This document shows, in pieces, positions 11,367-21,076 of a DNA stretch of 64,000 nucleotides. Source of the stretch: Azospirillum agricola (GTDB taxonomy: Bacteria; Pseudomonadota; Alphaproteobacteria; Azospirillales; Azospirillaceae); the NCBI RefSeq assembly GCF_017876095.1, contig NZ_JAGINM010000003.1, positions 251,491 through 315,490 on the forward strand, in the 5' to 3' direction. Numbering within the stretch: the first letter of the stretch is position 1; every line of letters starts with the position of its first letter. The notes below the pieces were generated by a model. It was not told the origin of the DNA. It ran no database searches and was given only the letters and a program-made list of their open reading frames with translations. The position numbers and the translations under genes are program-made.

Positions 11367-12781
11367 GGCTGTCTCCCGGTGCCGCGCCGGCGGTTGCCGT
11401 TGTTGGTCGGCGGGGGTGGTTCCGGCTTGTCGGGCGCGAAGCCGCCGCGTCCCATCGCCGCCAGCCGGGGCATCGGCTTGGTCTGGATGTCGGCGGCGCT
11501 CAGCCGGCCCATCGCCGCCAGCAGCCGGTAGCCGGCCAGCACCAGCTCGGTCTCCGCCGCCGCCGCGTCGCTGCGCGCGTTGATCAGCGTCGTCTCGCCC
11601 GACAGGATGTCGATCAGCGAGCGGGTGCCCAGCTCGCGTTCGGCCCGCGCCACGTCGAGGAAGCCGGCGGCGAGGCTCGCCTGGTCGTTCAGCAGCTGCA
11701 CCTGGGCGCGGGCGCTCTCCAGCCGGTTCCAGCTGTTGCGCACCGTCTCCAGCACCGTGCGCTCCTGGTCGGCCCAGGTGGCGTCGGCGGCGCGCAGGTC
11801 GGATTCGGCGAGCCGCACGCTGTTGAGCGCGGTCAGGCCGGTGTTGAAGGAGAAGGTGACCTGGAGCTTGAACAGCAGTTCGTTCTGGATGCCGGGCTGG
11901 CCGGCGACGTCGCGCTTGTGGTTGCGCTCGACGAAGCCCTCGATGCGCGGGTAGAGGGTGCGGCCGCGCACCGCCGTCACCGCCTCCTGCGCGGCGGCGG
12001 TGGTCAGCGCCAGTTCCTGAAGGCGGGGGTTGTGGCGCCGGGCCTCCTCCACCGCGGCACCGATGCTCGGCGGCAGGGCGGCGCGGGCCATCGCCAGCGT
12101 CTCGGCGCCGTCCAGCCGGAAGGCGACATGGCCGAAATAGGCCTGGAAACGGCTCAGCGCGTTCTGCATCCCTTCTTCCGCCGCGACGCGGCGGGCCTGG
12201 GCGCCGGCGAGCTGGCTCTTGGCCTGCAACACGTCGGTGGAGAAGCCGAAGCCCTCCTGGAGCCGCACCTCCTCCAGCCCGGTCTGGCGGCGGATGTTCT
12301 CCTCCGACTGGCGGGCGAAGCCGAGAAGCTGGTGGGCGCGGACGAGGTTGGCGTAGGCGGTCAGCCCCTCGACCAGCAGTTCCTGCCGGGTGCGCTCGAC
12401 CGCGATGTCGGCGCGCACCACCGACACCTGGGAGCGGCGGATGTCGGCGTTGGTGGCGTCGAAGTCCCAGATGAGCTGCGTCGCCCGCACCGAGAGCTGG
12501 GCGGCGTTCAGGTCGGTGTTGGGCAGCCCGGCCGGCTTGGTGGTGGTCTCGCGCCCGCCGTTGGCCGACAGGCTCAGCGTCGGGTACCAGCCGCCATGGC
12601 TGACGCGCAGCGCGTTGCGCGCGGACTCGGCGGTGGCCTGCACCCCTTGCAGGCGGTCGTGGGTCTCCGTAGCCTTGGTGATCAGCGACACGACCTCGTC
12701 GCGCGGGGCGGCAATCAAGGGTTGTATCGCGACGGCAAGCAGAGGAAGCGTGACCGCAGCCAGAAGGGAGAGCTTGTGCAT
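11363..12781 (-). CDS. TolC-family outer-membrane channel
   Basis: This 472-residue protein has a signal peptide (KLSLLAAVTLPLLAVAIQPLIAAP) and two copies of the outer-membrane efflux repeat rich in long helices, e.g. LEEVRLQEGFGFSTDVLQAKSQLAGA and ARAERELGTRSLIDILSGET. Both match TolC/AggA-type type I secretion channels. The last 45 residues are a proline/asparagine/arginine-rich tail. I use the ATG at 12781; a GTG six codons earlier is possible. It is first in the secretion operon, 136 bp after the stop of the adhesin gene, and ends in an ATGA overlap with the ABC gene. Confidence 0.92.
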   Translation of the reverse strand: MHKLSLLAAVTLPLLAVAIQPLIAAPRDEVVSLITKATETHDRLQGVQATAESARNALRVSHGGWYPTLSLSANGGRETTTKPAGLPNTDLNAAQLSVRATQLIWDFDATNADIRRSQVSVVRADIAVERTRQELLVEGLTAYANLVRAHQLLGFARQSEENIRRQTGLEEVRLQEGFGFSTDVLQAKSQLAGAQARRVAAEEGMQNALSRFQAYFGHVAFRLDGAETLAMARAALPPSIGAAVEEARRHNPRLQELALTTAAAQEAVTAVRGRTLYPRIEGFVERNHKRDVAGQPGIQNELLFKLQVTFSFNTGLTALNSVRLAESDLRAADATWADQERTVLETVRNSWNRLESARAQVQLLNDQASLAAGFLDVARAERELGTRSLIDILSGETTLINARSDAAAAETELVLAGYRLLAAMGRLSAADIQTKPMPRLAAMGRGGFAPDKPEPPPPTNNGNRRRGTGRQP

Positions 12782-12863
12782 GGAGGCCCTGGGTTTCACC
12801 GTCGGCGTACGCTGTGTGGGGTGCCGCGATCGCGACCATAGCCGACGATATAGACCGTCATTT

Positions 12864-12881
12864 AAGACAAATCGGTGTCTT
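12864..12881. other. small hairpin between adhesin gene and tolC
   Basis: In the 136-bp, relatively A+T-rich gap after the adhesin, AAGACA and TGTCTT form a 6-bp stem with a 6-base loop. It may be a weak attenuator that lowers tolC-ABC-hlyD expression relative to the adhesin, or part of a local promoter. It has no clear T tract. Confidence 0.35.
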
Positions 12882-12917
12882 GATATCTAGGGGAAACCCT
12901 TAAAATCGTTAACATTC

Positions 12918-15900
12918 TCAGGCATTTCCGGACGCATGCACGCCTGATGGGTCGTGGGGCTGCGGATGGTGTCCATTGGGGTCATGAACTTCGGCGGTCC
13001 ACCCCGTTCCGTGGAGGGCCGGGATGTCCACTGCAACCGGAGCGGCGTTGGGCAGGCCGAGGCCGGAGGAGAGCAGGGCGGCGAAGTCGGTGCCGTCATG
13101 GCCGCCGGTGAAAGGTTGCGGCTGGGACTGATTCGGCACCTGCGCGGCAACCTGTATCTGGGCCACCTGCGCCTGGGCCACCTGCACCTGGGCCGCCTCC
13201 GCCGGCTTGACGTCGAAGGCGACGCCGGCCGCCGCGTGGGTGCTGCCGTCGGCCATGGTCACGCTGGTGGTGCCGAGGATGCGGTTGCCGGCCAGCGTCG
13301 CGTCGCTGGCGGTCCAGGTGGTGGCGATGGAACGGATGCCGGCCTCCGCCAGCGTCCGCAGCTCGCCCGTCTGGCTCACCCCGTCGGCGTTGTGGTCCTG
13401 CCAGACCTGGAGCGTGGCGAAGGCGGCGTCCGCCGCGTCCAGCCGGCCGTCATGGTTGTCGTCGAGCGAGGCCAGCGCCTCCAGGCTGCTGTTGAAGCCC
13501 TTGCCGAACTGCTCGGACACCAGCTCGCGCGCGTCGTCGATCCGGCCGTTGTGGTTCTCGTCGCGCACCAGCAGGGCGTTGCCGGCCCCGACCCAGCCGG
13601 TCTGATCGGCGACGCCGTCGCCGGTCACGTCGAACCGCACGCCGTCGGCCAACGAGCGCAGGGCCAGCCCGTTGCCGGTCAGGTCGAGCACGATGGGGTC
13701 GCTGGCGACGGTGGTCAGCTTGATGTTGTCGACCGTCAGGATCGGGTTGACGCTGTTGTCGCCGGTGTCGGACGCGCCGAAGCCGAGCGACAGGGTGCTG
13801 CCGGCCGCGAGCGTCGCGGTGAAGGTGCCGCTGCCGCTCGCCGCCTTGGCCAGGATCGTCACCAGGCCGTTGACGCTGACGAAGGCGAAGTCCTGGTAGG
13901 AGCCGCTGTCGGTGAAGGTGAAGGACCAGTGGAAAGTCAGCGTCGTCGCCTCCGTCACCGTGACGGTGCTGGCCAGCTTCATCGCGTGGCCCGCCGATGG
14001 CGTGACCTCGGCCTTCGCGGCGATGGATCCGTGGGCGAGGCCGAGGAAATCCTCCAGCTCGGTCGGAGTTTTTCCACTGGCCGAGGTGACGGTTCCCTCG
14101 TGCCCGTCGCCGGTCGCGCCGACCGAGCTTCCGCCGGTGGAGGTCCAGCCGGTCAGCCCGTTGTCGAAGGAGCCGTTGGGGATCAGCACGCCGGGGTGCA
14201 GGGTCACGCTGTCGGTGGCGCTGGAGAAAGCGCTGCCGTCGGTGGTGTCGACCGCCACCTTGGTGCCGTGGGTTCCCGTCGTCTGGTCCCAGGCGCGGAT
14301 GGTCAGGGCGGCGTTGACGGTGCCCGGCACGCTGGCGTTGGGCTGGAAGTAGAGCCGGTCGTTCGCGCCCAGCAGCAGGGCGGAATCGCTGTCGTTGACC
14401 GTGCCGACGAGGTGCCAGGTGGCGCCGCCGTCGGTCGAGTACCACCAGTGGCCGTAGCTCTCGTTGGTGCCGACCAGGGCGATGCCGGCGAGGGCGTCGC
14501 TGTCGCCGTCGGTGACGTTCGCCGGGCCGGTGCCGTTCAGCCCGACCAGCTTGGACACGGCGATTCCGGCGGTGCCGGCGCCGGGGGCGGTCAGGGCTTC
14601 GCCCGCGGTGGACAGTTGCAGGTCGGTGTCGGCCAGCACCGGCGAGGCGTTGGGCGGCTTCACGGTGACGGCGACCGAGGCGGTCGCGGTCAGCGGCCCG
14701 CCGGCTCCGCCGCCGCCCTGGTCGTCCACCAGGATGTGGATGCTGTCTGCGCCGGTGTAGGAGGTGGCCTTGTAGAGCAGGCCGTTGGTCGCCCCCAGCA
14801 GGCTGTTGATGACGGCGAGCGTCGCCCGCACCGTCACGCTGTCGGTGCCGTTGCCGGTGATGACCGCGTCGAGCCCGCCGCCGTCGAGCGTCAGCGTGCC
14901 GTGCCCGGCGGTCAGCGTGACGATCAACGGCGTCGAGCCGGCGTCGATGTCGGAGACCGACAGGCCGGTGACGGCCACCGCGACTCCCTTCACCGCCGTC
15001 AGCGCCGAGGTGCCGGCGGTCACCTGCGGCGCGTCGTTGACGGGGGTGACGGTTCCGGTCAGGGCGATGGTGTCGGCGCCGTAGGCGGTGCTGCCGCCGA
15101 CCCCGGTCGTCGTCAGGTCGACATGGCCGCCGGTGGCGACGGTCGCGGCGGATTGCTCGATCAACCGGACGGTCAGGGCCGGGGTGGTGCCGTTCCAGTC
15201 GGCCGCCGGCACGAAGCGCAGCTTGTCCGCCGCCGCGACCACCAGGGCCGACCCCGCCGACACCGCGCCGACGGCGGCCCAGGCGGTGCCGGTCCAGTAT
15301 TGCCAGACGCCCTCCGCCGGCGTGGCGGCGTTGCCGACGATGGCGACGCCGGCGAAGCCGTTGGCGGTGGAACCGCCGGCCACCGCGTCGGCGGCGTCGG
15401 AGAACAGGGCGCCGAACAGGCTGGTGACGGTGGCGCCGGCCGGGTCGGCGGTGTCCTCGGCGATGGTGGGCAGGGTGGCGGTGGTGCCGGTGGCGACGGG
15501 CGCGTCGTTGACGGCGGTGACGGCGCCGGTCAGCGCGATGGTCTCGGCGCTGTAGCGGGTGCTGCCGCCGCTGCCGGGCAGCGCCGTCCGGCTGCCGCTG
15601 ACGATCGCGCCGTCCGAATCGTCGACCAGCCGCAAGGTCAGGGCCGGGGTGGTGCCGTTCCAGTCGGCGGCGGGCAGGAAGCGCAGCTTGGCGTCGGCGG
15701 ACAGCAGCAGGGCGTTGCCGGCGCTCGCCGCGCCGACGTCGGCCCAGGAGCCGCCGGTCCAGTATTGCCAGAGCCCCTGCGCGGCACCGGCGGCGTTGCC
15801 GACGACGGCGACCCCGGCGAAGCCGTTGGCGGCCGAACCGCCGCTCACCGTGTCGGCCGGGTCCGAGAACAGCGCGGCGAACAGGGTGGAGACGGTGGCG

Positions 15901-18900
15901 CCGGCCGGGTTGGCGGCGTCCTCGGCGATGGTCGCCAGCGTGGCGGTGGTGCCGGTGGCGACGGGCGCGTCGTTGACGGCGGTGACGCGGCTGTCGAGCG
16001 TGATGGTGGTGGCGCTGTAGGGGGTGGCGCCGCCGACGCCGAGGCTTCCCAGGTCGATCCGTGCCCCGCTGGCGCCCAGTGTGGCGGAGCTGTCGATCAG
16101 CCGAGCGGTCAGCGAGGGCGGCGTGCCGTTCCAGTCGGCGGCGGGCAGGAAGCGCAGCTTGTCGGTGGCGAGGACGACCAGGGCGTTGCCCTCGCTCACC
16201 GCGCCGATGGCGGTCCAGGCGCTGCCGTTCCAATATTGCCAGACGCCCTGCGCCGGGTCGGAGGCGCCGCCGACGATCGCCACGCCGGCCAGCCTGTCGG
16301 CCCCGGTTCCGCCGAGCGCGTCCCTCGGGTCGGAGAACAGCGCCCCGAACAGCGACGACACCGTGGCGCCGGCCGGATCGGCGGTGTCCTCGGCGACCGC
16401 CGTCAGCGTGGCGGTGGTGCCGGTGGCGACGGGCGCGTCGTTGACGGGGGTGACGGTTCCGGTCAGGGCGATGGTCTCGGCGCTGTAGCGTGTGCTGCCG
16501 CCGGTGCCGGCGTCCAGGCTGACCCGGCTGCCGCTGGCAATCACCCCCTCGGAATCGTCGACCAGCCGCAGGGTCAGGGCCGGGGTGGTGCCGTTCCAGT
16601 CGGCGGCGGGCAGGAAGCGCAGCTTGGCGTCGGCGGACAGCAACAGGGCGTTGCCGGCCGACACCGCGCCGATGGCGGTCCAGGCCGAGCCGTTCCAGTA
16701 CTGCCATTCCCCCTGCGCGGCGGTCGACGCGTCGGCGACCACCGCGACCCCGGCGAAACCGTCGCCGGCCGCGCCGAACACCGCGTCGGTCGGGTCGGAG
16801 AACAAGGCGGCGAACAGCGACGAGACGCTGGCGCCGGCCGGGTTGGCGCTGTCCTCGGTGACGGCGTCCAGGGTGGCGGTGAGGCCGGTCGCCACCGGGG
16901 CGCCGTTGACCGGCGTCACCTCCAGCGACAATTGCCCGACCTCCGCCGACAGCGGCGAGGTTCCGCCCGTTCCGGTCAGCGCGGCCAGCGTGCCGAACCC
17001 GCCGGCCCACTCGTCGTTCACCGCGCGCAGGCCGAGCGCCGGCGCGGTGCCGGAGGCCCCGGCGGCCGGCAGGAAGCGCAGCAGGGCGTTGCCCGGCAGG
17101 ATCAGCGCCGACGCGTCGCTGACCGTCCCGATCGCCAGCCAGCTGGATCCGTCGGCGCTGTATTGCCAGACGCCGAGCGCCGAATTCCCGTTCGCCACGA
17201 CGGCGACGCCGACCACGCTGCTGCCGGCCTCGCCGGGGCGGAACATCGCCTCGATCAGGTGGAAGACGGTGAAGCCGGCCGGCGCCGCCGTTCCCTCGGC
17301 CACCGCCAGCGCCTTGGCCAGCGCCGCCGCGTCGAAGCCGGCCGCCAGGATGGGGGATGGCGCGTGATGCGCGCCGGGGATGGCGGGGGTGACGGCTCCG
17401 GGCGTCGTTCCACTGTTGGAGGCCGCATTCTCGGCCGCCTGCGTCACGCTCTGCACGATCCGCTGCTGGGTCTGGGCGGCGACCGCGAAGGCGTCGGCGG
17501 TGACGGTCTTGGTTGCCGGCGCGGTGCTCGCCGGCTGCCCGCCGTTCGTCGCCGGGGTCGGGGCGGTGCTGTCGCCGGAGGTCGTGGCCTTGTTGCCGCC
17601 ATCGGGCGTGGCGAAGCTGACCGGCTTCATCGCGGGACCGGCCAGATCGGCGGATTTGCTCGGCGCGGCCGACTCCCGGGGGGATCCGTTTTCCGAAGAG
17701 GAGGAGTTCGCGGAAGCGGGCGCGTCGGCGGCCTTGTCTCCGGCATCCTTGCCGTCCTTGGCCTCGTCCTTGCCGGCGTCCTTCTCGCCCTCCTTCCCAG
17801 CGTCGGTCTTCTCCCCGCTGTCGGCGACCTGCGTGGCGGGCTCGGCCTTCGCGCCGTCGGCCGTGGCCTTGCCTTCGCCTTTCGCATCGGCCTTGCCGTC
17901 CTTCTCGCCCTCGGCATGCGCCTCCGGGTTGGCGGGGGCGGCGAGGTCGGCCAGCGCCTGGTTCTCGGGCGAGACGGGAACCTCGCTGGCCTGGCTGTTC
18001 TGCTGGGCCATGTCGGCGGCCTGACGGGCGGCGGCGAGCGCCTGCCCCGGCGAGCGGCCTTCCGCCAGCGCCCGGCCCAGGGCGTCGCCGAAGGCGCCGC
18101 CGCCGCCGACCGCCTGGACCGCCTGCTGCACGTTCTGGCCGCTGGCGAGCGCCGCCACCAGCCCGTCGCCCTTCACGCCGCGCGCCGATTCCGCCGCCAT
18201 CGCGCTGGCCGCCGCCACGTCCTGACGCGCGGCGCCGAGCGCGCCGGCGACCTCCTGGCCGGCGGACAGCGCGGTCCCCAGCGCGTGGCCGAAGCCGCCC
18301 GCCGCGTCGAGGCCGGCGGCGGCGGCGAAGGACTTCACCGTTTCCGTCACGTTGCGCCCGGAGGCGAGCGAGGCGACCAGCGCGTCCGCCGGCTTCGGCG
18401 CCACGCCCGCGGCGCTTTCCTGCGCCGCCATGTCCGCCTGCGCCCTGGCCGATGCGCCGAGCGCCGCGTCCGGGGCGGTGCCGCGCGCCAGCGCGTCGTT
18501 CAGCACGCTGGCGAAGGCGGCGCCCTCGCCGGCGCCGCGCAGGGCGTCGGCGCTCCCGGCGGCCAGGGCGGTCATCAGCCGGTCGCCGCCGGACTGCTCG
18601 ACCAGGATGGATTGCGTCTGCGCGCCGCCCTGCTCCGCGCGTTCGGTGGCCGCCGCGACGGCGCTCGCCGCGTCCGCGCCGCTCGACAGCGCCCGCTCCA
18701 GCGTCTCGGCGAACAGGCCGGCGCCGTCGCCGCCGAGCGTCTTGACCGCGTCCGTCACCGCCACGCCGGAGGCCAGCGCGGCGGTCAGCTTTTCGGCGGG
18801 CGAGAGGTCCACCGTCGCCGCGGCGGGGCCGGCGGGCGCCGGAGCGTTCAGCGCCTGCGCCAGCGCCGCCATCGGATCCGCCGAGCCGGCCGGGCGGGCG

Positions 18901-19562
18901 AGCTGGTCCATCACCCCGTCGAACAGCGCGGTGGCGAGGCTGGCGGAGGGCGTGCCGTCCGCCGAACCTTGCGTGGCCGTGCCCTGAGTGGCCGTGCCCT
19001 GAGTGGTGGCCGTGCCCTGCGCGACGGCCCGCGCGACGTCCTGCCCCTGGGCCAGGGCGGTGGCCAGCTTCTGCTCGCCGGTCAGGCCGGCGGCGTCCTG
19101 CACGGCCTGCGCCATGCGCGCGGCGGTTCCGCCGGTGATCCGGCTGGCCTCGGCGATGGCCGCTTCGGGCGACGCGGCGCTTCCCATCCCGGAGGCGAAG
19201 CTCTGCACCCAGCCGTCGGCCAGCCTGCCGGCGTCCGTTCCCGACACGCCTTGACCGGCCAGAGCGGCGGCGAGCTTCTCCTGCACCGCCTTCAACCCGC
19301 CGACATTGCCGCCGAGCAGCATCGACGCGGCTTCGGAGGTCAAATCGTCGGGAAAACTCAGCAGTGGGGCGGAAGCGTCGGCGGTGGTGCGGGCGGTGTC
19401 GTGGGTGTCTGGCACGTCGTCCCTTTCGCCGTCCCGGCGGTCACATTCGGCAATGTGGTCACTTTGCCGCAGTCTGTTGAAGAAATCCTGAACATCCTTG
19501 TAACGATTTGGATCGGTTCCCGTCCGGTTGACGCCTGTGGCCGGAGCCTGGAAATCTGTCAT
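12918..19562 (-). CDS. giant repeat adhesin, probable type I secretion substrate
   Basis: This 2214-residue protein has three parts. The N-terminal 540 residues hold about six degenerate Ala-rich units of roughly 65 residues (pattern LVAALASGQNVQQAV...ALAEGRSPGQALAAARQ). A Lys/Asp/Glu/Ala-rich charged linker follows (about 550-640). Cadherin/Ig-like repeats of about 155 residues run from about 750 to 1510, each holding VNDAPVATGTTATL, WQYWNGSAW and LRFLPAADWNGT. Further beta domains lead to a Ca-binding region (about 1950-2120) that starts DPIVLDLTGNGLAL and contains EF-hand-like loops DENHNGRIDD and DDNHDGRLDA. There is no Sec signal and no GGxGxD nonapeptide block. The ATG at 19562 has GAGGA six bases upstream. 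Position directly before a complete type I system makes surface adhesion or biofilm function likely, by analogy with LapA/BapA-type proteins. Confidence 0.85.
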   Translation of the reverse strand: MTDFQAPATGVNRTGTDPNRYKDVQDFFNRLRQSDHIAECDRRDGERDDVPDTHDTARTTADASAPLLSFPDDLTSEAASMLLGGNVGGLKAVQEKLAAALAGQGVSGTDAGRLADGWVQSFASGMGSAASPEAAIAEASRITGGTAARMAQAVQDAAGLTGEQKLATALAQGQDVARAVAQGTATTQGTATQGTATQGSADGTPSASLATALFDGVMDQLARPAGSADPMAALAQALNAPAPAGPAAATVDLSPAEKLTAALASGVAVTDAVKTLGGDGAGLFAETLERALSSGADAASAVAAATERAEQGGAQTQSILVEQSGGDRLMTALAAGSADALRGAGEGAAFASVLNDALARGTAPDAALGASARAQADMAAQESAAGVAPKPADALVASLASGRNVTETVKSFAAAAGLDAAGGFGHALGTALSAGQEVAGALGAARQDVAAASAMAAESARGVKGDGLVAALASGQNVQQAVQAVGGGGAFGDALGRALAEGRSPGQALAAARQAADMAQQNSQASEVPVSPENQALADLAAPANPEAHAEGEKDGKADAKGEGKATADGAKAEPATQVADSGEKTDAGKEGEKDAGKDEAKDGKDAGDKAADAPASANSSSSENGSPRESAAPSKSADLAGPAMKPVSFATPDGGNKATTSGDSTAPTPATNGGQPASTAPATKTVTADAFAVAAQTQQRIVQSVTQAAENAASNSGTTPGAVTPAIPGAHHAPSPILAAGFDAAALAKALAVAEGTAAPAGFTVFHLIEAMFRPGEAGSSVVGVAVVANGNSALGVWQYSADGSSWLAIGTVSDASALILPGNALLRFLPAAGASGTAPALGLRAVNDEWAGGFGTLAALTGTGGTSPLSAEVGQLSLEVTPVNGAPVATGLTATLDAVTEDSANPAGASVSSLFAALFSDPTDAVFGAAGDGFAGVAVVADASTAAQGEWQYWNGSAWTAIGAVSAGNALLLSADAKLRFLPAADWNGTTPALTLRLVDDSEGVIASGSRVSLDAGTGGSTRYSAETIALTGTVTPVNDAPVATGTTATLTAVAEDTADPAGATVSSLFGALFSDPRDALGGTGADRLAGVAIVGGASDPAQGVWQYWNGSAWTAIGAVSEGNALVVLATDKLRFLPAADWNGTPPSLTARLIDSSATLGASGARIDLGSLGVGGATPYSATTITLDSRVTAVNDAPVATGTTATLATIAEDAANPAGATVSTLFAALFSDPADTVSGGSAANGFAGVAVVGNAAGAAQGLWQYWTGGSWADVGAASAGNALLLSADAKLRFLPAADWNGTTPALTLRLVDDSDGAIVSGSRTALPGSGGSTRYSAETIALTGAVTAVNDAPVATGTTATLPTIAEDTADPAGATVTSLFGALFSDAADAVAGGSTANGFAGVAIVGNAATPAEGVWQYWTGTAWAAVGAVSAGSALVVAAADKLRFVPAADWNGTTPALTVRLIEQSAATVATGGHVDLTTTGVGGSTAYGADTIALTGTVTPVNDAPQVTAGTSALTAVKGVAVAVTGLSVSDIDAGSTPLIVTLTAGHGTLTLDGGGLDAVITGNGTDSVTVRATLAVINSLLGATNGLLYKATSYTGADSIHILVDDQGGGGAGGPLTATASVAVTVKPPNASPVLADTDLQLSTAGEALTAPGAGTAGIAVSKLVGLNGTGPANVTDGDSDALAGIALVGTNESYGHWWYSTDGGATWHLVGTVNDSDSALLLGANDRLYFQPNASVPGTVNAALTIRAWDQTTGTHGTKVAVDTTDGSAFSSATDSVTLHPGVLIPNGSFDNGLTGWTSTGGSSVGATGDGHEGTVTSASGKTPTELEDFLGLAHGSIAAKAEVTPSAGHAMKLASTVTVTEATTLTFHWSFTFTDSGSYQDFAFVSVNGLVTILAKAASGSGTFTATLAAGSTLSLGFGASDTGDNSVNPILTVDNIKLTTVASDPIVLDLTGNGLALRSLADGVRFDVTGDGVADQTGWVGAGNALLVRDENHNGRIDDARELVSEQFGKGFNSSLEALASLDDNHDGRLDAADAAFATLQVWQDHNADGVSQTGELRTLAEAGIRSIATTWTASDATLAGNRILGTTSVTMADGSTHAAAGVAFDVKPAEAAQVQVAQAQVAQIQVAAQVPNQSQPQPFTGGHDGTDFAALLSSGLGLPNAAPVAVDIPALHGTGWTAEVHDPNGHHPQPHDPSGVHASGNA
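15031..16908 (-). repeat. 465-471 bp tandem DNA repeats inside adhesin gene
   Basis: The junction GCG(T/C)CGTTGAC recurs at 16900, 16435, 15967, 15502 and 15031, giving four units with spacings of 465, 468, 465 and 471 bases, all multiples of three. Long stretches are nearly identical between units, so unequal recombination could change repeat number without breaking the frame. Confidence 0.8.
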
Positions 19563-19600
19563 GATCGTTCCTCGCACCGTCCGGCAGAGGGAGGAAATGG

Positions 19601-20164
19601 ATGACCAGATTGATCGGGCTTTCGGGCAGCCTGCGCCGCGGATCGCTGAACACGGCCCTGCTCAGGGCGGCGGCGGGGCTGATGGCCGACGGCGACGAGC
19701 TGACCGTCGACACCATCCACGGCATCCCGCTCTACGACGGCGACGTCGAGGCGACGGACGGCATCCCGGCGGCGGTGAGCGCGCTGAAGGAGGCCATCGC
19801 CGGGGCGGACGGTCTGCTGCTCGTCACGCCCGAATACAACAATTCGATCCCCGGCCCCTTCAAGAACGCCATCGACTGGCTGTCCCGCCCGCCGGCCGAC
19901 ACCAGGCGGGTGTTCGCCGGCAAGCCGGTGGCGGTGATGGGCGTCTCGCCGGGCGGGTTCGGCACCGTCCTCGCCCAGGCCGCCTGGCTGCCGGTCCTCC
20001 GCACGCTCGGGGTCGATTTGTGGACCGGGAACCGGATGGCGGTCTCCCACGCCGGCAAGCTCTTCGGGGAGGACGGCACGCTCGCCGATCCGAAGACCGT
20101 CGAGCAGTTGCGGAGCTTCGTGCAGGGCTTCGCGGCCTTCGCGCGGTCGGCATCCGGGGGGTGA
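19601..20164 (+). CDS. NAD(P)H-dependent FMN reductase (ChrR/YieF-like)
   Basis: This 187-residue cytoplasmic flavodoxin-fold enzyme probably reduces FMN, quinones or similar acceptors with NAD(P)H. The N-terminus carries the FMN phosphate loop GLSGSLRRGSLN, and the family hallmark PEYNNSIPGPFKNAIDW lies near residue 80. GGFGTVLAQ near 110 is also typical. The start has a strong GGGAGGAAA upstream. It is divergent from the adhesin gene with only 38 bases between the two start codons, so at least one of the two promoters must lie inside the other coding region. Confidence 0.9.
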   Translation: MTRLIGLSGSLRRGSLNTALLRAAAGLMADGDELTVDTIHGIPLYDGDVEATDGIPAAVSALKEAIAGADGLLLVTPEYNNSIPGPFKNAIDWLSRPPADTRRVFAGKPVAVMGVSPGGFGTVLAQAAWLPVLRTLGVDLWTGNRMAVSHAGKLFGEDGTLADPKTVEQLRSFVQGFAAFARSASGG

Positions 20165-20219
20165 GAGCCGGCGTGTGAAGGCCGTGGCGCGTCAGCGCCC
20201 GGAAATCACCGCCGGACGC

Positions 20220-21053
20220 TTATCGCCCGCTCCAGGCCGGGCGGCGCTTTTCGAAAAAGGCGGCGATGCCCTCCTGGTAGTCGGCCGACAGGTAGCAGCG
20301 GCGCAGCAGGTCGGCGTCGATGTCCGGCGGCAGCCCCTGGTCGCGCAGCCGGCGCAGCCCCTCGCGCGTCGCCCACAGGGTCAGCGGCGCCAGGGCGGCC
20401 AGCTCCTCGGCCACGCTCTGGCCGTGGGCGGTCAGCTCCTCCTCGCCGGCGGTGACGTTCCGCAGCGCGCCGGCCGCCGCCAGTTCGTCGGCGGTCAGCA
20501 GGCGGGCGCTGAAGATCATCTCCTTGGTCCGCGCGGTGCCGAGCACCGCCGACAGCCGGGCGAGATTCCTGACGCTCAGGCAGTTCCCCACCGTGCGGGC
20601 GATGGGAAAGCCGAAGCGCACCGACGGCGAGGCGATCCGCACGTCGCAGCAGGAGGCGAGCAGCGCCCCCTCGCCGACGCAGGCCCCCGACAGCACGGCG
20701 ACGGTCGGCACGCGCACGGCTTCCAGCGCCATCGCCGCCGCCTCGGCGCGGATCTCCAGGATGGTGAAATCCTCGGGCGACGCGACCGCTTGCAGGCAGG
20801 ACAGGTCGGCCCCGGCCATGAAGGCCGGCTTGTCGCCGGTGGCGCCGGTCAACGCCAGGGCCTTGATCCCCGGATCGGAATTGACCGCCCGGCAGATCTC
20901 GATCAGCCGGTCCTCCATCCACGGGGTGATGGCGTTGCGGGCGTGCGGACGGTTGAAGATCACCCATTGGACCGCGCCGCGGCGTTCGGTCAGGATCTCG
21001 GGCGGCGCGCCGGGGGAGGCGCCCGTGGCGGCGCCGGTCGTCGGGTCGGTCAT
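20220..21053 (-). CDS. enoyl-CoA hydratase/isomerase family protein
   Basis: The 277-residue crotonase-fold protein carries the first oxyanion-hole segment MAGADLSCL (about residue 80) and the second segment LSGACVGEGALLASCCDVRIA (about 120-140). The latter has GEGA where most members have GGG, so the precise reaction (hydration, isomerisation or hydrolysis) is open. It follows the ABC ATPase gene by 23 bases at the end of the leftward catabolic set, and probably acts on a CoA thioester made by the other enzymes of the island. Confidence 0.88.
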   Translation of the reverse strand: MTDPTTGAATGASPGAPPEILTERRGAVQWVIFNRPHARNAITPWMEDRLIEICRAVNSDPGIKALALTGATGDKPAFMAGADLSCLQAVASPEDFTILEIRAEAAAMALEAVRVPTVAVLSGACVGEGALLASCCDVRIASPSVRFGFPIARTVGNCLSVRNLARLSAVLGTARTKEMIFSARLLTADELAAAGALRNVTAGEEELTAHGQSVAEELAALAPLTLWATREGLRRLRDQGLPPDIDADLLRRCYLSADYQEGIAAFFEKRRPAWSGR

Positions 21054-21076
21054 GTCGGTTGGTCCTTGAGAGGCGG

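Noticed and set aside
15031-16908. Regular repeats that might be taken for a CRISPR array
   Set aside because: Units are about 465 bases, coding and in frame; there are no short repeats with unique spacers and no cas genes.
12954-19604. A 2216-codon open frame on the plus strand opposite the adhesin
   Set aside because: It is the mirror of a highly repetitive, very G+C-rich gene; its translation is Arg/Gly/Gln-rich low complexity with no recognisable domain.
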